Source: Pedobacter hartonius (GTDB taxonomy: Bacteria > Bacteroidota > Bacteroidia > Sphingobacteriales > Sphingobacteriaceae). From it: DNA of 64,000 nucleotides. The stretch spans positions 124,001 to 188,000 of the forward strand of contig NZ_FNRA01000009.1 in NCBI RefSeq assembly GCF_900107535.1. Reading direction: 5' to 3'. The notes under the pieces were generated by a model. The model ran no database searches, was not told the origin of the DNA, and saw only the letters and a list, made by a program, of their open reading frames with translations. The position numbers and the translations under genes are program-made. Positions 24,897-34,271 of this stretch are shown here, in pieces; the stretch's first letter is position 1, and every line of letters starts with the position of its first letter.

Positions 24897-27800
24897 ATGA
24901 ACAGGAATATTTCCCGTATGCTGACCAGCAGCTGCTTAGCCCTTCTGGTCATTTCCCTATTTTGCCATCCCGCTAATGCACAAAACCCAACGGTTTTTTC
25001 CGGAACAGTAACAGATTCGGTGAATGCCGAACAGGTAACGGGTGTTTCCGTTGCTGTGCTGGGAACGGCAATTGCTACACAAACTGACGCCAGGGGGCGT
25101 TTCTCTATTAACGCCACTAAGGGCGCCACACTGGTATTCCGCTATATCGGATATACCGAAAAACGGATCGTTGCAGGTGACCAGCCAGTATTGAACGTCC
25201 GCCTGTCTGCCACCTCACAAGGTTTGAAGGAGGTGGTGGTACTGGCCTACGGATCACAGCGAAAAGGTGATATCACCGCTGCAGTATCGGAGATAGACCT
25301 GTCAAAATCACAGGGTGTCCCCGCGTCGAACGTAGGCCGCCTTTTACAGGGCCAGGCGCCGGGTGTGGTGGCGAAACAGACTACCGGACAGCCCGGACAG
25401 GAACTTCAGGTAGAGATCCGGGGCAACAGCTCACTGGGCGCAACAAGTGACCCTCTGTACGTTGTGGATGGATTCCCGCTGGGCACTAACGTGGGAACAG
25501 CACTGAATTCAAATGACATCGAAACCATGACCATCCTGAAAGACGCAGCCTCTACTTCGGTTTATGGGTCCAGGGGTGCAAATGGCGTTGTGCTGATCAC
25601 CACTAAAAGCGGTAAAAAAGGCGGTCAGAAGATCACCCTAAGTACCAATAACGGCTTTGCCAATGTGCCGGATTCCCGAAGAGTGAAGGTACTCAACGGA
25701 CCCCAGTTTGCCGCGTTCCAAAACCAGGTATTTACAGACAAGATCAGGTATTTTGAAAACCGGGAACCCCAGGTGACGGAGATTCCGGCAGATTTCAGAT
25801 ACCCGGAACAGACCACAAGCTCTACCGACTGGTACAACGAGATCCTGCATCAGAACGCGCCGTTCAACGACTATAACCTGTCTGTAAGTAACAGTTCAGA
25901 GAAAACAAGTTCCTACCTGTCAATGGGCTACCTGAGCCAGGACGGTGCGCTGATCAATACCGGATTCCGGCGGGTCACTGCAAGGGCCAACCTGGATAGT
26001 AAACCCAACCAATACGTAAACATCGGACTGCACCTGTCAGGCGCATACTCCTGGGCAAGAAACAGTGATGCCATAGCCGGTGGTTATGGAAATAATATAG
26101 TGGACCAGGCCCTGCTCATGGACCCCCGTGAGCCGGTGTATAATGCAGATGGCTCCTATAACAATTATATTGGCGGCCATGACAACATCTTCGGGTTTCC
26201 CAACCCTGTGCAGCGCCTCAATGAAGAACTGCACCAGGAATACAAGGGCAACGTTACGGCAAATGCCTATGTAGAAGTTAAACCTTTCAAAAATTTCTCT
26301 TTCAGGACTAACCTGAACGGATCATTGGAGAATGACAGGAACCACGACTTTACGCCATCAGATATTGCAGGATTCAATAATGCCCCTCCCCTGCAGGCAA
26401 GCGGCGGAGAACATTTTTATAACTACCTGAACTATGGTATGGACAACCTGCTGACCTACTCCCCGCAGTTTAAAGACCATAAACTGGAAGTAACCGTAGG
26501 ACACATCTTCCAGAAAAACACCATCAATACCGGGAGTGCAACGGGTACCGAGTTTCCGGACGACCTGGTAGAATATGTATCGGCGGCCAACCAGCGGGAT
26601 GGAAGTTCCGGCATGGCCGCTTTTACTATAGAAAGTTTCCTTTCCAGGGTCAACTATTCCTATCAGGGCAAGTACCTGTTCACTGCAGCCTTCAATCGTG
26701 AAGCCAGTTCACGCTTCGGCAGCAACAACCGATGGGGCAGCTTTCCATCTGCGTCTGTCGGATGGCGCCTTTCACAGGAAGACTTTTTCCCGAAATTAAG
26801 CTGGGTCGAAGATCTTAAGCTGCGCGCAAGTTATGGAGTAACAGGAAACAACAACATCGGTAATTACACCTCGCAGGCAAATATCAATACCAGCAACTAC
26901 GTACTGGGAAATGCAATCTCTCCGGGGGCTACCATCGGTTCCTTTCCAAACACCAACCTGGGCTGGGAACAGTCAAAACAACTGGACATCGGCACAGACA
27001 TCAGCCTGTTCCAGGGCAAGCTGTCTTTTACTGCGGAGTACTACAGGAAACTCACAACAAATATGCTGCTCAACGTAGAAGTACCGGCTGTTTCAGGCTT
27101 TAACAGCGTTATTACCAACATCGGAAAGCTGCAGAATAAGGGATGGGAATTCGGCCTGAACTACCGGGATAAGTTTAATGGCGTTACCTTCGGCAGCGGC
27201 TTTAATATCTCTTTCAACAGAAATAAAGTGTTATCGATTGACGGCGACAGGAATTCGCTGCTTACCGGCGCTTTCTATGATGGATATAACATCACTGAAG
27301 TGGGCAAACCTATCGGACTGTTTTATGGATATAAAGTGCTGGGGATCTATCAGAACCAGGCACAGATCAATGCCGGTCCGAATAACCCGAACAGCATCCC
27401 CGGTACTTACCAGTATTTAGATGGCAACGGTGACGGAAAAATATCCTATGATACTCAGGATATGGTGGTGATAGGCAATCCTAACCCGAAATTTACCTTT
27501 GGATGGAACTGGAATGTAGGTTACAAAAGATTTGACCTGAGCACGCTCTTCACCGGAGCTTACGGGGCCGACATCTACAGGGCCATTGAAATGAACCTGG
27601 CAAATATAGATGGTGTATTTAATGTAATTACAGAAGTGCAGGACCGCTGGAGGTCTGAACAAAATCCTGGTGCAGGCAAACAGGCAGGCTCAAACACCTA
27701 TTATTTTACAAGGGAATCAAATTCACGCTATGTATATAGCGGCAATTATGCCTGGGTAAAAAATATTACGCTTGGTTACACGATCCCAAGGGTAAAAAAC

Positions 27801-27986
27801 ATCTTCGATGCCAGGGTTTTCATCAGTATAGACAATGCCTTCCTGATCACAAAATATCCGGGCAATAATCCTGAGGTAAACTCGGCCAGGGCGAGCGATG
27901 GAAACAATGTGATCAGTCCGGGCAGGGACCTGGAATCTTATCCCGTTCCAAGAACGGTATCTATAGGCACAAGGGTTAACTTTTAA
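24897..27986 (+). CDS. SusC/RagA family TonB-linked outer-membrane transporter
   Basis: 1029 residues. Signal peptide (to HPANAQ), carboxypeptidase-regulatory-like domain at about 35-110 (FSGTVTDSVNAEQVTGVSVA), then the SusC plug signature (LKEVVVLAYGSQRKGDITAA; NDIETMTILKDAASTSVYGS; GANGVVLITTKSGKKG) and a 22-strand barrel ending ...PRTVSIGTRVNF. There is no STN domain, so it is not wired to a FecR/sigma pair. With the SusD gene 13 bp downstream and a GH106 enzyme after that it forms a compact PUL importing rhamnose-containing oligosaccharides by inference from the enzyme. No regulator of the PUL is encoded next to it. Confidence 0.95.
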   Translation: MNRNISRMLTSSCLALLVISLFCHPANAQNPTVFSGTVTDSVNAEQVTGVSVAVLGTAIATQTDARGRFSINATKGATLVFRYIGYTEKRIVAGDQPVLNVRLSATSQGLKEVVVLAYGSQRKGDITAAVSEIDLSKSQGVPASNVGRLLQGQAPGVVAKQTTGQPGQELQVEIRGNSSLGATSDPLYVVDGFPLGTNVGTALNSNDIETMTILKDAASTSVYGSRGANGVVLITTKSGKKGGQKITLSTNNGFANVPDSRRVKVLNGPQFAAFQNQVFTDKIRYFENREPQVTEIPADFRYPEQTTSSTDWYNEILHQNAPFNDYNLSVSNSSEKTSSYLSMGYLSQDGALINTGFRRVTARANLDSKPNQYVNIGLHLSGAYSWARNSDAIAGGYGNNIVDQALLMDPREPVYNADGSYNNYIGGHDNIFGFPNPVQRLNEELHQEYKGNVTANAYVEVKPFKNFSFRTNLNGSLENDRNHDFTPSDIAGFNNAPPLQASGGEHFYNYLNYGMDNLLTYSPQFKDHKLEVTVGHIFQKNTINTGSATGTEFPDDLVEYVSAANQRDGSSGMAAFTIESFLSRVNYSYQGKYLFTAAFNREASSRFGSNNRWGSFPSASVGWRLSQEDFFPKLSWVEDLKLRASYGVTGNNNIGNYTSQANINTSNYVLGNAISPGATIGSFPNTNLGWEQSKQLDIGTDISLFQGKLSFTAEYYRKLTTNMLLNVEVPAVSGFNSVITNIGKLQNKGWEFGLNYRDKFNGVTFGSGFNISFNRNKVLSIDGDRNSLLTGAFYDGYNITEVGKPIGLFYGYKVLGIYQNQAQINAGPNNPNSIPGTYQYLDGNGDGKISYDTQDMVVIGNPNPKFTFGWNWNVGYKRFDLSTLFTGAYGADIYRAIEMNLANIDGVFNVITEVQDRWRSEQNPGAGKQAGSNTYYFTRESNSRYVYSGNYAWVKNITLGYTIPRVKNIFDARVFISIDNAFLITKYPGNNPEVNSARASDGNNVISPGRDLESYPVPRTVSIGTRVNF

Positions 27987-27999
27987 ATCAATTGAAAAG

Positions 28000-29508
28000 A
28001 TGAAAAATCTATATACAATCCTACTCATTGCAGGTGTCATCAGTGTGGTCTCCTGTAAAAAATCTTTCCTGGACCTGACGGATCCTACAAAAAAAACGGC
28101 CGACAAGTTCTATCACAATGAACAGGAACTGCAGCAGGCGGTAAGCGGAGGCTACAGTTCCCTGCAAGACCATGTAAACAGCCAGTACATTTTCGCGGAA
28201 ATGTCATCTGACAATAGCACCATCCAGCTGAACCCCTCTGACAGGGGGCAGACCGACCGGGTGGAGGCGTTTGAATTCTGGAATGTGACGGCAACCAATG
28301 TAAACATTGCAGATATGTACAATCAAAGTTACAATGCCCTGTATAATATCAATTATGCATTGTCAAAGATAGACGGCGTTCCCGCAGTCGCTGAGGCAAA
28401 GAAAAACCAGTATAAAGGCGAACTTGAATTCATGAGGGCTTATTATTACTTTAACCTGGTACGCTATTTTGGTGGTGTGGTGGTGATCACTGAGCCCCTC
28501 GCGACATCCTCCGATGCCTTTAAGACCACCAGAAGCGAGGAAAGCGCAGTGTACGCCCAGATCGTCCGGGATCTGAAGGATGCTGCGGCAAAACTGCCCG
28601 CAAAAAGCGAATACGGGGCCGCTGATGCCGGTCGCGCTTCAAAAGGCACAGCACTGGGACTGCTGGGCAAAGTTTACCTGACCATGAAGAATTATCCTGA
28701 AGCAGAAACCAGCCTGCGGCAGGTCCTGCCGCTGGGATATGCGTTGCTGGGAGACTATACCTCGGTTTTTGATCCTAACCATAAAAACAGTATCGAATCC
28801 CTCTTCGAGGTCCAGTACCAGGGCGGTAACAACCTGGGTGAGTGGAGCAATTTTATCTATGTTTTTGCACCGCGGGACTCTGAGGGCGCCGTCACCGGCT
28901 TTCCAACCAGCAGGCCGCAGGGATGGAACATCCCCACCAACAGCATCATGAATGAATTTGAACCTGGTGACCAGCGCAAAGATGTTTCCTTCAAACCGGG
29001 ATATACCAATTCAGCCGGAACGTTTGTGCCCATTCCTTTTGTAAATAAATACAACCATCCGCACACCATTGTTGGCAGAACAGATGATAACTGGCCTGTT
29101 TTGCGGTATTCAGATATTTTGCTGATGTTAGCAGAAGCGATCAATGAACAGGGCGGACCGGGAGGCGCCTACCAGTACATCAATCAGGTGAGGGCGAGGG
29201 CCGGACTGTCAGCTTTATCGGGCCTCAGCCAGGAATCGTTCCGCACGGCCATCAGGCATGAACGCAGAATGGAACTTGCCTTTGAAAACGACCGCTGGTT
29301 TGATTTAAAAAGATCGCTGACGAATGCACAGCTGCTGACCTTGCTGAATGCGCATGGGCAGCAGGAAAAACTGCACCCAACAGTAGACAGGAGCGGCGTA
29401 CAGTTTTCTCCCAGTGATTATCAATTTGATGGTTATGAAGCGCTGTTCCCTATTCCTGACAGACAGATTTTCTTGGACAAAAACTTAACACAAAACCCGG
29501 GTTACTGA
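28000..29508 (+). CDS. SusD/RagB family surface glycan-binding lipoprotein
   Basis: 502 residues. Lipobox VVSC at residues 16-19, followed by KKSFLDLTDPTKKTADKFYH. SusD hallmarks are NQSYNALYNINYALSKIDG, FMRAYYYFNLVRYFGGVVVI, the TPR-like helices and the C-terminal pattern LLMLAEAINEQ, INQVRARAGLSAL, IRHERRMELAFENDRWFDLK and FPIPDRQIFLDKNLTQNPGY. It caps the SusC barrel and binds the glycan on the cell surface. It is 13 bp behind susC and 63 bp before the GH106 start, so all three genes should be one transcript. Confidence 0.95.
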   Translation: MKNLYTILLIAGVISVVSCKKSFLDLTDPTKKTADKFYHNEQELQQAVSGGYSSLQDHVNSQYIFAEMSSDNSTIQLNPSDRGQTDRVEAFEFWNVTATNVNIADMYNQSYNALYNINYALSKIDGVPAVAEAKKNQYKGELEFMRAYYYFNLVRYFGGVVVITEPLATSSDAFKTTRSEESAVYAQIVRDLKDAAAKLPAKSEYGAADAGRASKGTALGLLGKVYLTMKNYPEAETSLRQVLPLGYALLGDYTSVFDPNHKNSIESLFEVQYQGGNNLGEWSNFIYVFAPRDSEGAVTGFPTSRPQGWNIPTNSIMNEFEPGDQRKDVSFKPGYTNSAGTFVPIPFVNKYNHPHTIVGRTDDNWPVLRYSDILLMLAEAINEQGGPGGAYQYINQVRARAGLSALSGLSQESFRTAIRHERRMELAFENDRWFDLKRSLTNAQLLTLLNAHGQQEKLHPTVDRSGVQFSPSDYQFDGYEALFPIPDRQIFLDKNLTQNPGY

Positions 29509-29571
29509 CCGCAGAAAATATGCCCTTGTTTATCTATATTGATTATGCAAAACTATAATGCTGATTCTCCT

Positions 29572-32500
29572 ATGCTCAACTCACTGAAAGCCCTTTTAAT
29601 TTTCATGCTGTCGTTTTTCCTGCTTCCAGAAGGATATGCGCAGAGAGATCTGAAAGCCACTTTTATCCATCCGCCGGATGCGTATAAACCGGGTGTTTAC
29701 TGGTATTTTATGGACGGAAATATGTCTGCCGGAACCATCACCAAAGATCTGGAAGCAATGAAAAAGGCAGGAATAGGCAACCTGGTCTTCCTGGAAGTGA
29801 ACGTAGGCGTGCCCCGCGGCCCGGTAGATTTCCTCAGTGAGGAATGGACCTCGCTTTTTGTACATGCTGAAAAAGAGGCAAGGCGCCTGGGGATAGAGAT
29901 TACTCTCGGGATCGGCCCCGGATGGACAGGCAGTGGCGGCCCCTGGGTAAAGGGCAGCCAGTCTATGCAGCACCTGGTATCCAGCGAAGTGACCATCAGT
30001 GCCGGCAGCCATAAAAAAATTGTGCTCCCGGTACCAGCGCCCAAAAAACCTTTTTTTGGGGAAGGCTCGCTGACGCCGGAGTTCAGGAAGGAATGGAACA
30101 GTTATTATGAGGATGTTGCCGTGCTGGCCTTTCCGCTGAACGGAAAAACAGGCAAGATAAGCGATCATGAAGAAAAAGCACTTTACTTCAGGGCTCCTTA
30201 CAGCTCGGGTGTGGTAAAACCCTACCTCCCATCCCCTTCGGGGCCGACGACTGGAAAAAACAGTGGTATTGAAAAGAGCAGGATCATAGACCTTACCGGT
30301 AAAATGGCGGCTGACGGAACACTGAGCTGGCGGCCCCCTTCCGGTAAATGGACCATCATGCGTTTTGGCAGCCGCAATAATGGTGCAATTACGCGCCCTG
30401 CCCCTGTTCCCGGACTGGGATTTGAATCGGATAAATTTGATACGACAGCACTCAATGCCCATCTAAATGCCTATATCGGAAAGCTTTTAACAAGAACCGG
30501 AAAAACAGGGCCGGGAGTAGCCGGAGGCCTGAAGCGGCTGCATATGGACAGCTGGGAAATGGGCGCGCAGAACTGGACTGCAGCATTCAGAAAGGAATTT
30601 CTGAAAAGAAGACATTATGATCCGCTGAAATATTACCCTGTTTATGACGGGAAGATCGTGGGCAGCCTGGCGGAGAGTGAACGTTTTCTTTGGGACCTGC
30701 GCCAGACAGCACAGGAGCTGGTGCTGGAAAACCATGCACAGCATGTGAAGGATTATGCCAAACGGCACAATTTATCTTTGTCTATCGAGCCATATGATAT
30801 GAACCCGACGGCAGACCTTGAGCTGGGAAGCATTGCCGATGTGCCCATGGCCGAGTTCTGGAGCAAAGGTTTCGGTTTTAACTCTACCTACAGCGTGATA
30901 GAAGCCACATCGATAGCACATGTGGGCGGTAAAACGCTTGTTCCTGCAGAAGCTTTTACTGCGCAGGACAATGAAGGATGGAAACAATATCCGGGATCAA
31001 TGAAAAACCAGGGCGACTGGGCTTTGGCCGCCGGCATCAATCGTTTTGTTTACCACACCTTCCAAAACCAGTTCCTTCCTGATTCACTGAAGCCGGGCGC
31101 CACCATGGGCCCCTATGGTGTTCACTGGGACAGGAGCCAGACCTGGTGGCCCATGGTTGAGGGCTACCATCAGTATATCACCCGCTGCCAGTACCTGCTG
31201 CAGCAGGGGCGCACCGTTGCAGATATATTGTACCTCACGCCAGAAGGCGCACCACATGTTTTTGTTCCGCCTTCATCGGCCATTCAGGGTGATACCATTG
31301 GTGACAGAAGGGGCTACAATTTTGACGGCTGTTCGCCCCTGCAACTGATGAAAGCAACCGTGCGGAACAACCAGATCGTTTTCCCGGGTGGCGCATCCTA
31401 CAAGATACTGATACTCCCGGATGTTGAATCCATGACACCCGAATTGCTTGCAAAGATCGGCAGCCTGCTGAAACTCGGCGCAACGGTCAGCGGCAACCCG
31501 CCGTTAAGGTCGCCCAGCCTTACCGGTTTTCCGGCCTGCGACAATCGAGTGCTGCAACTGAGCCGCCAGATCTGGGGAACAACAGCAAAACCGCAAAATG
31601 AACGCCGCCGGAAATATGGTAAGGGAATGCTGATCTGGGGAGGTACTCCAGCTGCGGATCATTTGTACCCATCCTATCAGCTCACCGCCGGTCTCCTGCG
31701 CGCAATGAACATACGGGAAGATTTCATGGCGGACAGCTCCCTCAGGTATACCCACCGCAGCATGCCTGGCAGGGATCTGTACTTTGTTTCGAACACCACC
31801 GGCAAAACGCTTAAGGCTGATGCGATGTTCCGCTCCGCAATGGGCGCTCCGGAAAGATGGGATGCCGTTACGGGAAAAATAAGGCCGGTGTATGATTTCA
31901 GCTTAAATTCGGGCATAACGACCGTCCCGTTGCAGCTGGCCGCTTACGAAAGTTGTTTTATCGTGTTTTCACAGGAAAACCGGTGGCTGCCGTCAAAAGT
32001 TAGTATACAACCGGAGACCCGTTCCCTGGCTACCCTGAGCGGGTCCTGGGAGCTGAGTTTCGACCCCAAATGGGGAGGCCCGGCACACACGGCGTTTGAC
32101 ACCTTATCAGACTGGAGCAGCAACCGGGAGGAAGGAATTAAATTTTATTCGGGCATCGCATCTTATCACAAAACGTTCGATCTCTCAGCGGAAGACCGGC
32201 GTACAGGTAAAACAACCGTATATCTTGACCTGGGAACCGTAAAAGACATGGCAAGGGTAACACTGAACGGGAAAGACCTGGGCGTGGTATGGACTGCCCC
32301 CTGGAGGGTAGACATCTCCGCTGCGGTACAGCAGAAAAACAATGTACTGGTGATTGATGTGGCAAACCGCTGGGCCAACAGGCTGATTGGAGATGAGAAA
32401 AAACCGTTTGACGGGATCAAAAACGACAAGTGGCCGGAATGGCTGCTCAAACATCAGCCACGCACAAGCGGCAGGTATACATTTACCACTTCGGATCAGT

Positions 32501-32577
32501 ATAAAGCCAGCTCCCCATTACTGCCATCCGGATTGTTGGGACCCGTTACAGTTGTGGAGGAGCTGAGGGATCAATAG
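29572..32577 (+). CDS. GH106 family alpha-L-rhamnosidase
   Basis: About 1001 residues. I start at ATG 29572 because it opens a clean signal peptide (MLNSLKALLIFMLSFFLLPE to GYAQ); ATG 29545 and TTG 29539 are in frame upstream. The start of the mature enzyme, PPDAYKPGVYWYFMDGNMSA followed by TKDLEAMKKAGIGNLVFLEV, is characteristic of GH106. Then come GIGPGWTGSGGPWVKGSQSM, LHMDSWEMGAQNW and GFGFNSTYSVIEATSIAHVG of the TIM-barrel. The C-terminal part contains a galactose-binding-like module (TVYLDLGTVKDMARVTLNGK, VWTAPWRVDI) ending LLPSGLLGPVTVVEE. The enzyme removes L-rhamnose from pectic or plant glycans (rhamnogalacturonan side chains), in the periplasm or on the surface. Part of the SusC/SusD PUL. 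Confidence 0.85.
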   Translation: MLNSLKALLIFMLSFFLLPEGYAQRDLKATFIHPPDAYKPGVYWYFMDGNMSAGTITKDLEAMKKAGIGNLVFLEVNVGVPRGPVDFLSEEWTSLFVHAEKEARRLGIEITLGIGPGWTGSGGPWVKGSQSMQHLVSSEVTISAGSHKKIVLPVPAPKKPFFGEGSLTPEFRKEWNSYYEDVAVLAFPLNGKTGKISDHEEKALYFRAPYSSGVVKPYLPSPSGPTTGKNSGIEKSRIIDLTGKMAADGTLSWRPPSGKWTIMRFGSRNNGAITRPAPVPGLGFESDKFDTTALNAHLNAYIGKLLTRTGKTGPGVAGGLKRLHMDSWEMGAQNWTAAFRKEFLKRRHYDPLKYYPVYDGKIVGSLAESERFLWDLRQTAQELVLENHAQHVKDYAKRHNLSLSIEPYDMNPTADLELGSIADVPMAEFWSKGFGFNSTYSVIEATSIAHVGGKTLVPAEAFTAQDNEGWKQYPGSMKNQGDWALAAGINRFVYHTFQNQFLPDSLKPGATMGPYGVHWDRSQTWWPMVEGYHQYITRCQYLLQQGRTVADILYLTPEGAPHVFVPPSSAIQGDTIGDRRGYNFDGCSPLQLMKATVRNNQIVFPGGASYKILILPDVESMTPELLAKIGSLLKLGATVSGNPPLRSPSLTGFPACDNRVLQLSRQIWGTTAKPQNERRRKYGKGMLIWGGTPAADHLYPSYQLTAGLLRAMNIREDFMADSSLRYTHRSMPGRDLYFVSNTTGKTLKADAMFRSAMGAPERWDAVTGKIRPVYDFSLNSGITTVPLQLAAYESCFIVFSQENRWLPSKVSIQPETRSLATLSGSWELSFDPKWGGPAHTAFDTLSDWSSNREEGIKFYSGIASYHKTFDLSAEDRRTGKTTVYLDLGTVKDMARVTLNGKDLGVVWTAPWRVDISAAVQQKNNVLVIDVANRWANRLIGDEKKPFDGIKNDKWPEWLLKHQPRTSGRYTFTTSDQYKASSPLLPSGLLGPVTVVEELRDQ

Positions 32578-32580
32578 ATG

Positions 32581-32596
32581 CCGGCATCCGTGCCGG
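32581..32596 (+). terminator. Hairpin just after the GH106 gene
   Basis: CCGGCA (32581-32586) and TGCCGG (32591-32596) form a perfect 6-bp GC-rich stem with a TCCG loop, 3 bp after the stop. No T-tract follows, so it may stabilise the mRNA end rather than terminate. Confidence 0.4.
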
Positions 32597-32823
32597 GTAA
32601 AACTTTAATGCCCTTTCTTGTTCTCCATTGCAAATCAGACACCAGAACCATATGGCCAGGATGGCAGCACAAAGCCCGGCAGTTTTTACGGGATACGTAA
32701 CCGTAAAGGGAGCACGGGATTCACTGAAGTATATGGAATAAATGATTATCGTCATTTTTACAAACCCATTCGTCCGTAACTTCGTTATAGTATTATTCTT
32801 TACGTATTCATACTCATCATTTT

Positions 32824-33188
32824 ATGACAGCAGGTACAGAAAAATACATATTGGTGATTAACGGTGGTTCTTCAAGCCTGAAATTTAGTCTTTAGCACAC
32901 AAAATCCCTGCATGCAGCACTATCGGGAGCACTAAACCACATCGGCAGCAAAGACAGTACCTGGAAATCAGGCGGCAGGACAATGTCATTTACAGCAATA
33001 GTTCTGATACCTATAAAACCATGGCAGATAGGGTCAAGGCACTGGTGGACTGGCTGACAGCAAAGAGGCATCGCCTTTCCATCGAGGCCATCGGGCACAG
33101 GCTGGTGCAGGGAGGCCCTGAACACAGAGAACCACAGCTCATTGATTTGGAGGATGAAAAAACAATATCTTGTCAGCTGCAACAATAA
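32824..33188 (+). pseudogene. ackA: Acetate kinase, truncated and frameshifted relic
   Basis: ATG at 32824 opens MTAGTEKYILVINGGSSSLK FSL (split at residue 20), the N-terminal phosphate-binding strand of acetate kinase (usually I-L-V-I-N-A-G-S-S-S-L-K), then a TAG at 32893. In other frames follow SLHAALSGALNHIGSKDSTW, LEIRRQDNVIYSNSSDTYKT and IEAIGHRLVQGGPEHREPQL (family: I-G-H-R-V-V-H-G-G-x-x-Y), ending at 33188. Only the first quarter of a roughly 400-residue enzyme remains, with at least two frame changes. The His of the second motif is replaced by Gln (VQGG). A functional ackA must be elsewhere if the organism has one. The efp gene begins 52 bp downstream. Confidence 0.85.
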
Positions 33189-33204
33189 ATGTCAAAAAAG
33201 CGCC

Positions 33205-33212
33205 TATCTTTG
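33205..33212 (+). promoter_or_regulatory. Candidate -7 box of efp
   Basis: TATCTTTG fits TAnnTTTG and lies 28 bp before the efp start, just past the end of the ackA relic. No good TTTG is present 19-21 bp upstream, so this is a partial match. Confidence 0.4.
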
Positions 33213-33240
33213 AACTCAAAAATTTACAATTTATATTTAT

Positions 33241-33801
33241 ATGGCAAAAACATCTGAGGCTAAAGTAGGAAATATTTTACGCTACAACGGCGAACTGGTA
33301 ACAGTTACAGAACTCATACACCGCACGCCAGGAAAAGGTGGAGCATTCTACTTGGGCAAGTTTCGTAACATCAAAACCGGAAAAATTGTGGAAGCCCGCT
33401 TAGGAACTGATGAGCAGATTGAGATTTGCCGTGTAGAAACTAACGATTTCCAGTACCTGTACGAAGAAGGCGATTATTTTGTAGTCATGGATAACGTTAC
33501 TTTTGATCAGTTTAACGTGCCCAAAGCATTGTTCGGACCATCTGCGAAATTTGTAAAGGAAGGAATGGATGTGATCGTTTCTTTTGAAAGTGAAGAACCT
33601 ATTATGGCACAGGCACCAAACTTCGTGGAACTGGAAATTACCTACGCTGAACCAGCTGTTAAAGGTGATACTTCTTCAGGTGCACAGAAATACGCAACCA
33701 CAGAAAATGGTGTGGAAATTAAAGTTCCTCTGTTTGTGAATCAGGGTGATAAAGTGAAAGTAGACACACGTACAGGCGAATACGTAGAACGCGTAAAATA
33801 G
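33241..33801 (+). CDS. efp: Translation elongation factor P
   Basis: 186 residues, the standard length with three beta domains: KOW-like N-domain (1-65), OB domain (66-128) and C-terminal OB domain (130-186, VEIKVPLFVNQGDKVKVDTR, then TGEYVERVK, the EF-P signature). The ribosome-contacting loop is RTPGKGGAFY with Lys 32 at its tip, the residue modified in many bacteria, so a lysine-modified type rather than the arginine-rhamnosylated type is expected. EF-P relieves stalling at polyproline. It stands alone between an ackA relic and a converging thioesterase gene. Confidence 0.93.
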   Translation: MAKTSEAKVGNILRYNGELVTVTELIHRTPGKGGAFYLGKFRNIKTGKIVEARLGTDEQIEICRVETNDFQYLYEEGDYFVVMDNVTFDQFNVPKALFGPSAKFVKEGMDVIVSFESEEPIMAQAPNFVELEITYAEPAVKGDTSSGAQKYATTENGVEIKVPLFVNQGDKVKVDTRTGEYVERVK

Positions 33802-33846
33802 TTACAGACGATCTTTCCGGGAATAGTGTTTCGGCTTTTTATGTAT

Positions 33847-34248
33847 TCAGACCAGAAGGGTATCAAAGATCTCGCCCCTGCTCAGCTTGTCATTGATTTT
33901 GGCGATCACCTCAACCCTCGCTTTCACACATAAACTATTGTCGGCTAGACGGACAATATCCTGAAGAAACACCAGCTTCAAACCTTCACGTTCCGCTGTT
34001 ATCTTTACAGCAAAGGAATCCCCGCTGATTAGAGGCCGTTTAAAGTCCATTTCTACGCGGGAAACCATTAAAAGGATATTTTGTTCCGTCAGTTCCTTAA
34101 ATGAATGTCCCTTTGCTACGAGGTACTCGTGCCTTGCATGTTCCAGATAGGATTGATAGACAGCGTTGTTTACTACGCCCTGAATATCGCATTCATAATC
34201 CCTTACCTTAAGCTGAATTTCGTATTTATAGATTTCCATATCCTGCAA
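33847..34248 (-). CDS. Acyl-CoA thioesterase, 4HBT hotdog family
   Basis: 133 residues. The sequence VRDYECDIQGVVNNAVYQSY LEHAR (split at residue 20) contains the 4-hydroxybenzoyl-CoA-thioesterase pattern: Asp in the D-x-x-G-V-V-N/H motif, followed by the long hotdog helix. Then VSRVEMDFKRPLISGDSFAV and KARVEVIAKINDKLSRG supply the beta sheet. It hydrolyses acyl-CoA esters in the cytoplasm, chain length unknown. ATG at 34239 (MEIYKYEI) is an equally good start. Confidence 0.85.
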   Translation of the reverse strand: MQDMEIYKYEIQLKVRDYECDIQGVVNNAVYQSYLEHARHEYLVAKGHSFKELTEQNILLMVSRVEMDFKRPLISGDSFAVKITAEREGLKLVFLQDIVRLADNSLCVKARVEVIAKINDKLSRGEIFDTLLV

Positions 34249-34271
34249 AGATAATTATTATAATTAATATT

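Noticed and set aside
29596..30462. A 288-codon open frame antisense to the GH106 gene
   Set aside because: No family motif, and the sense frame carries the GH106 signature through the same stretch.
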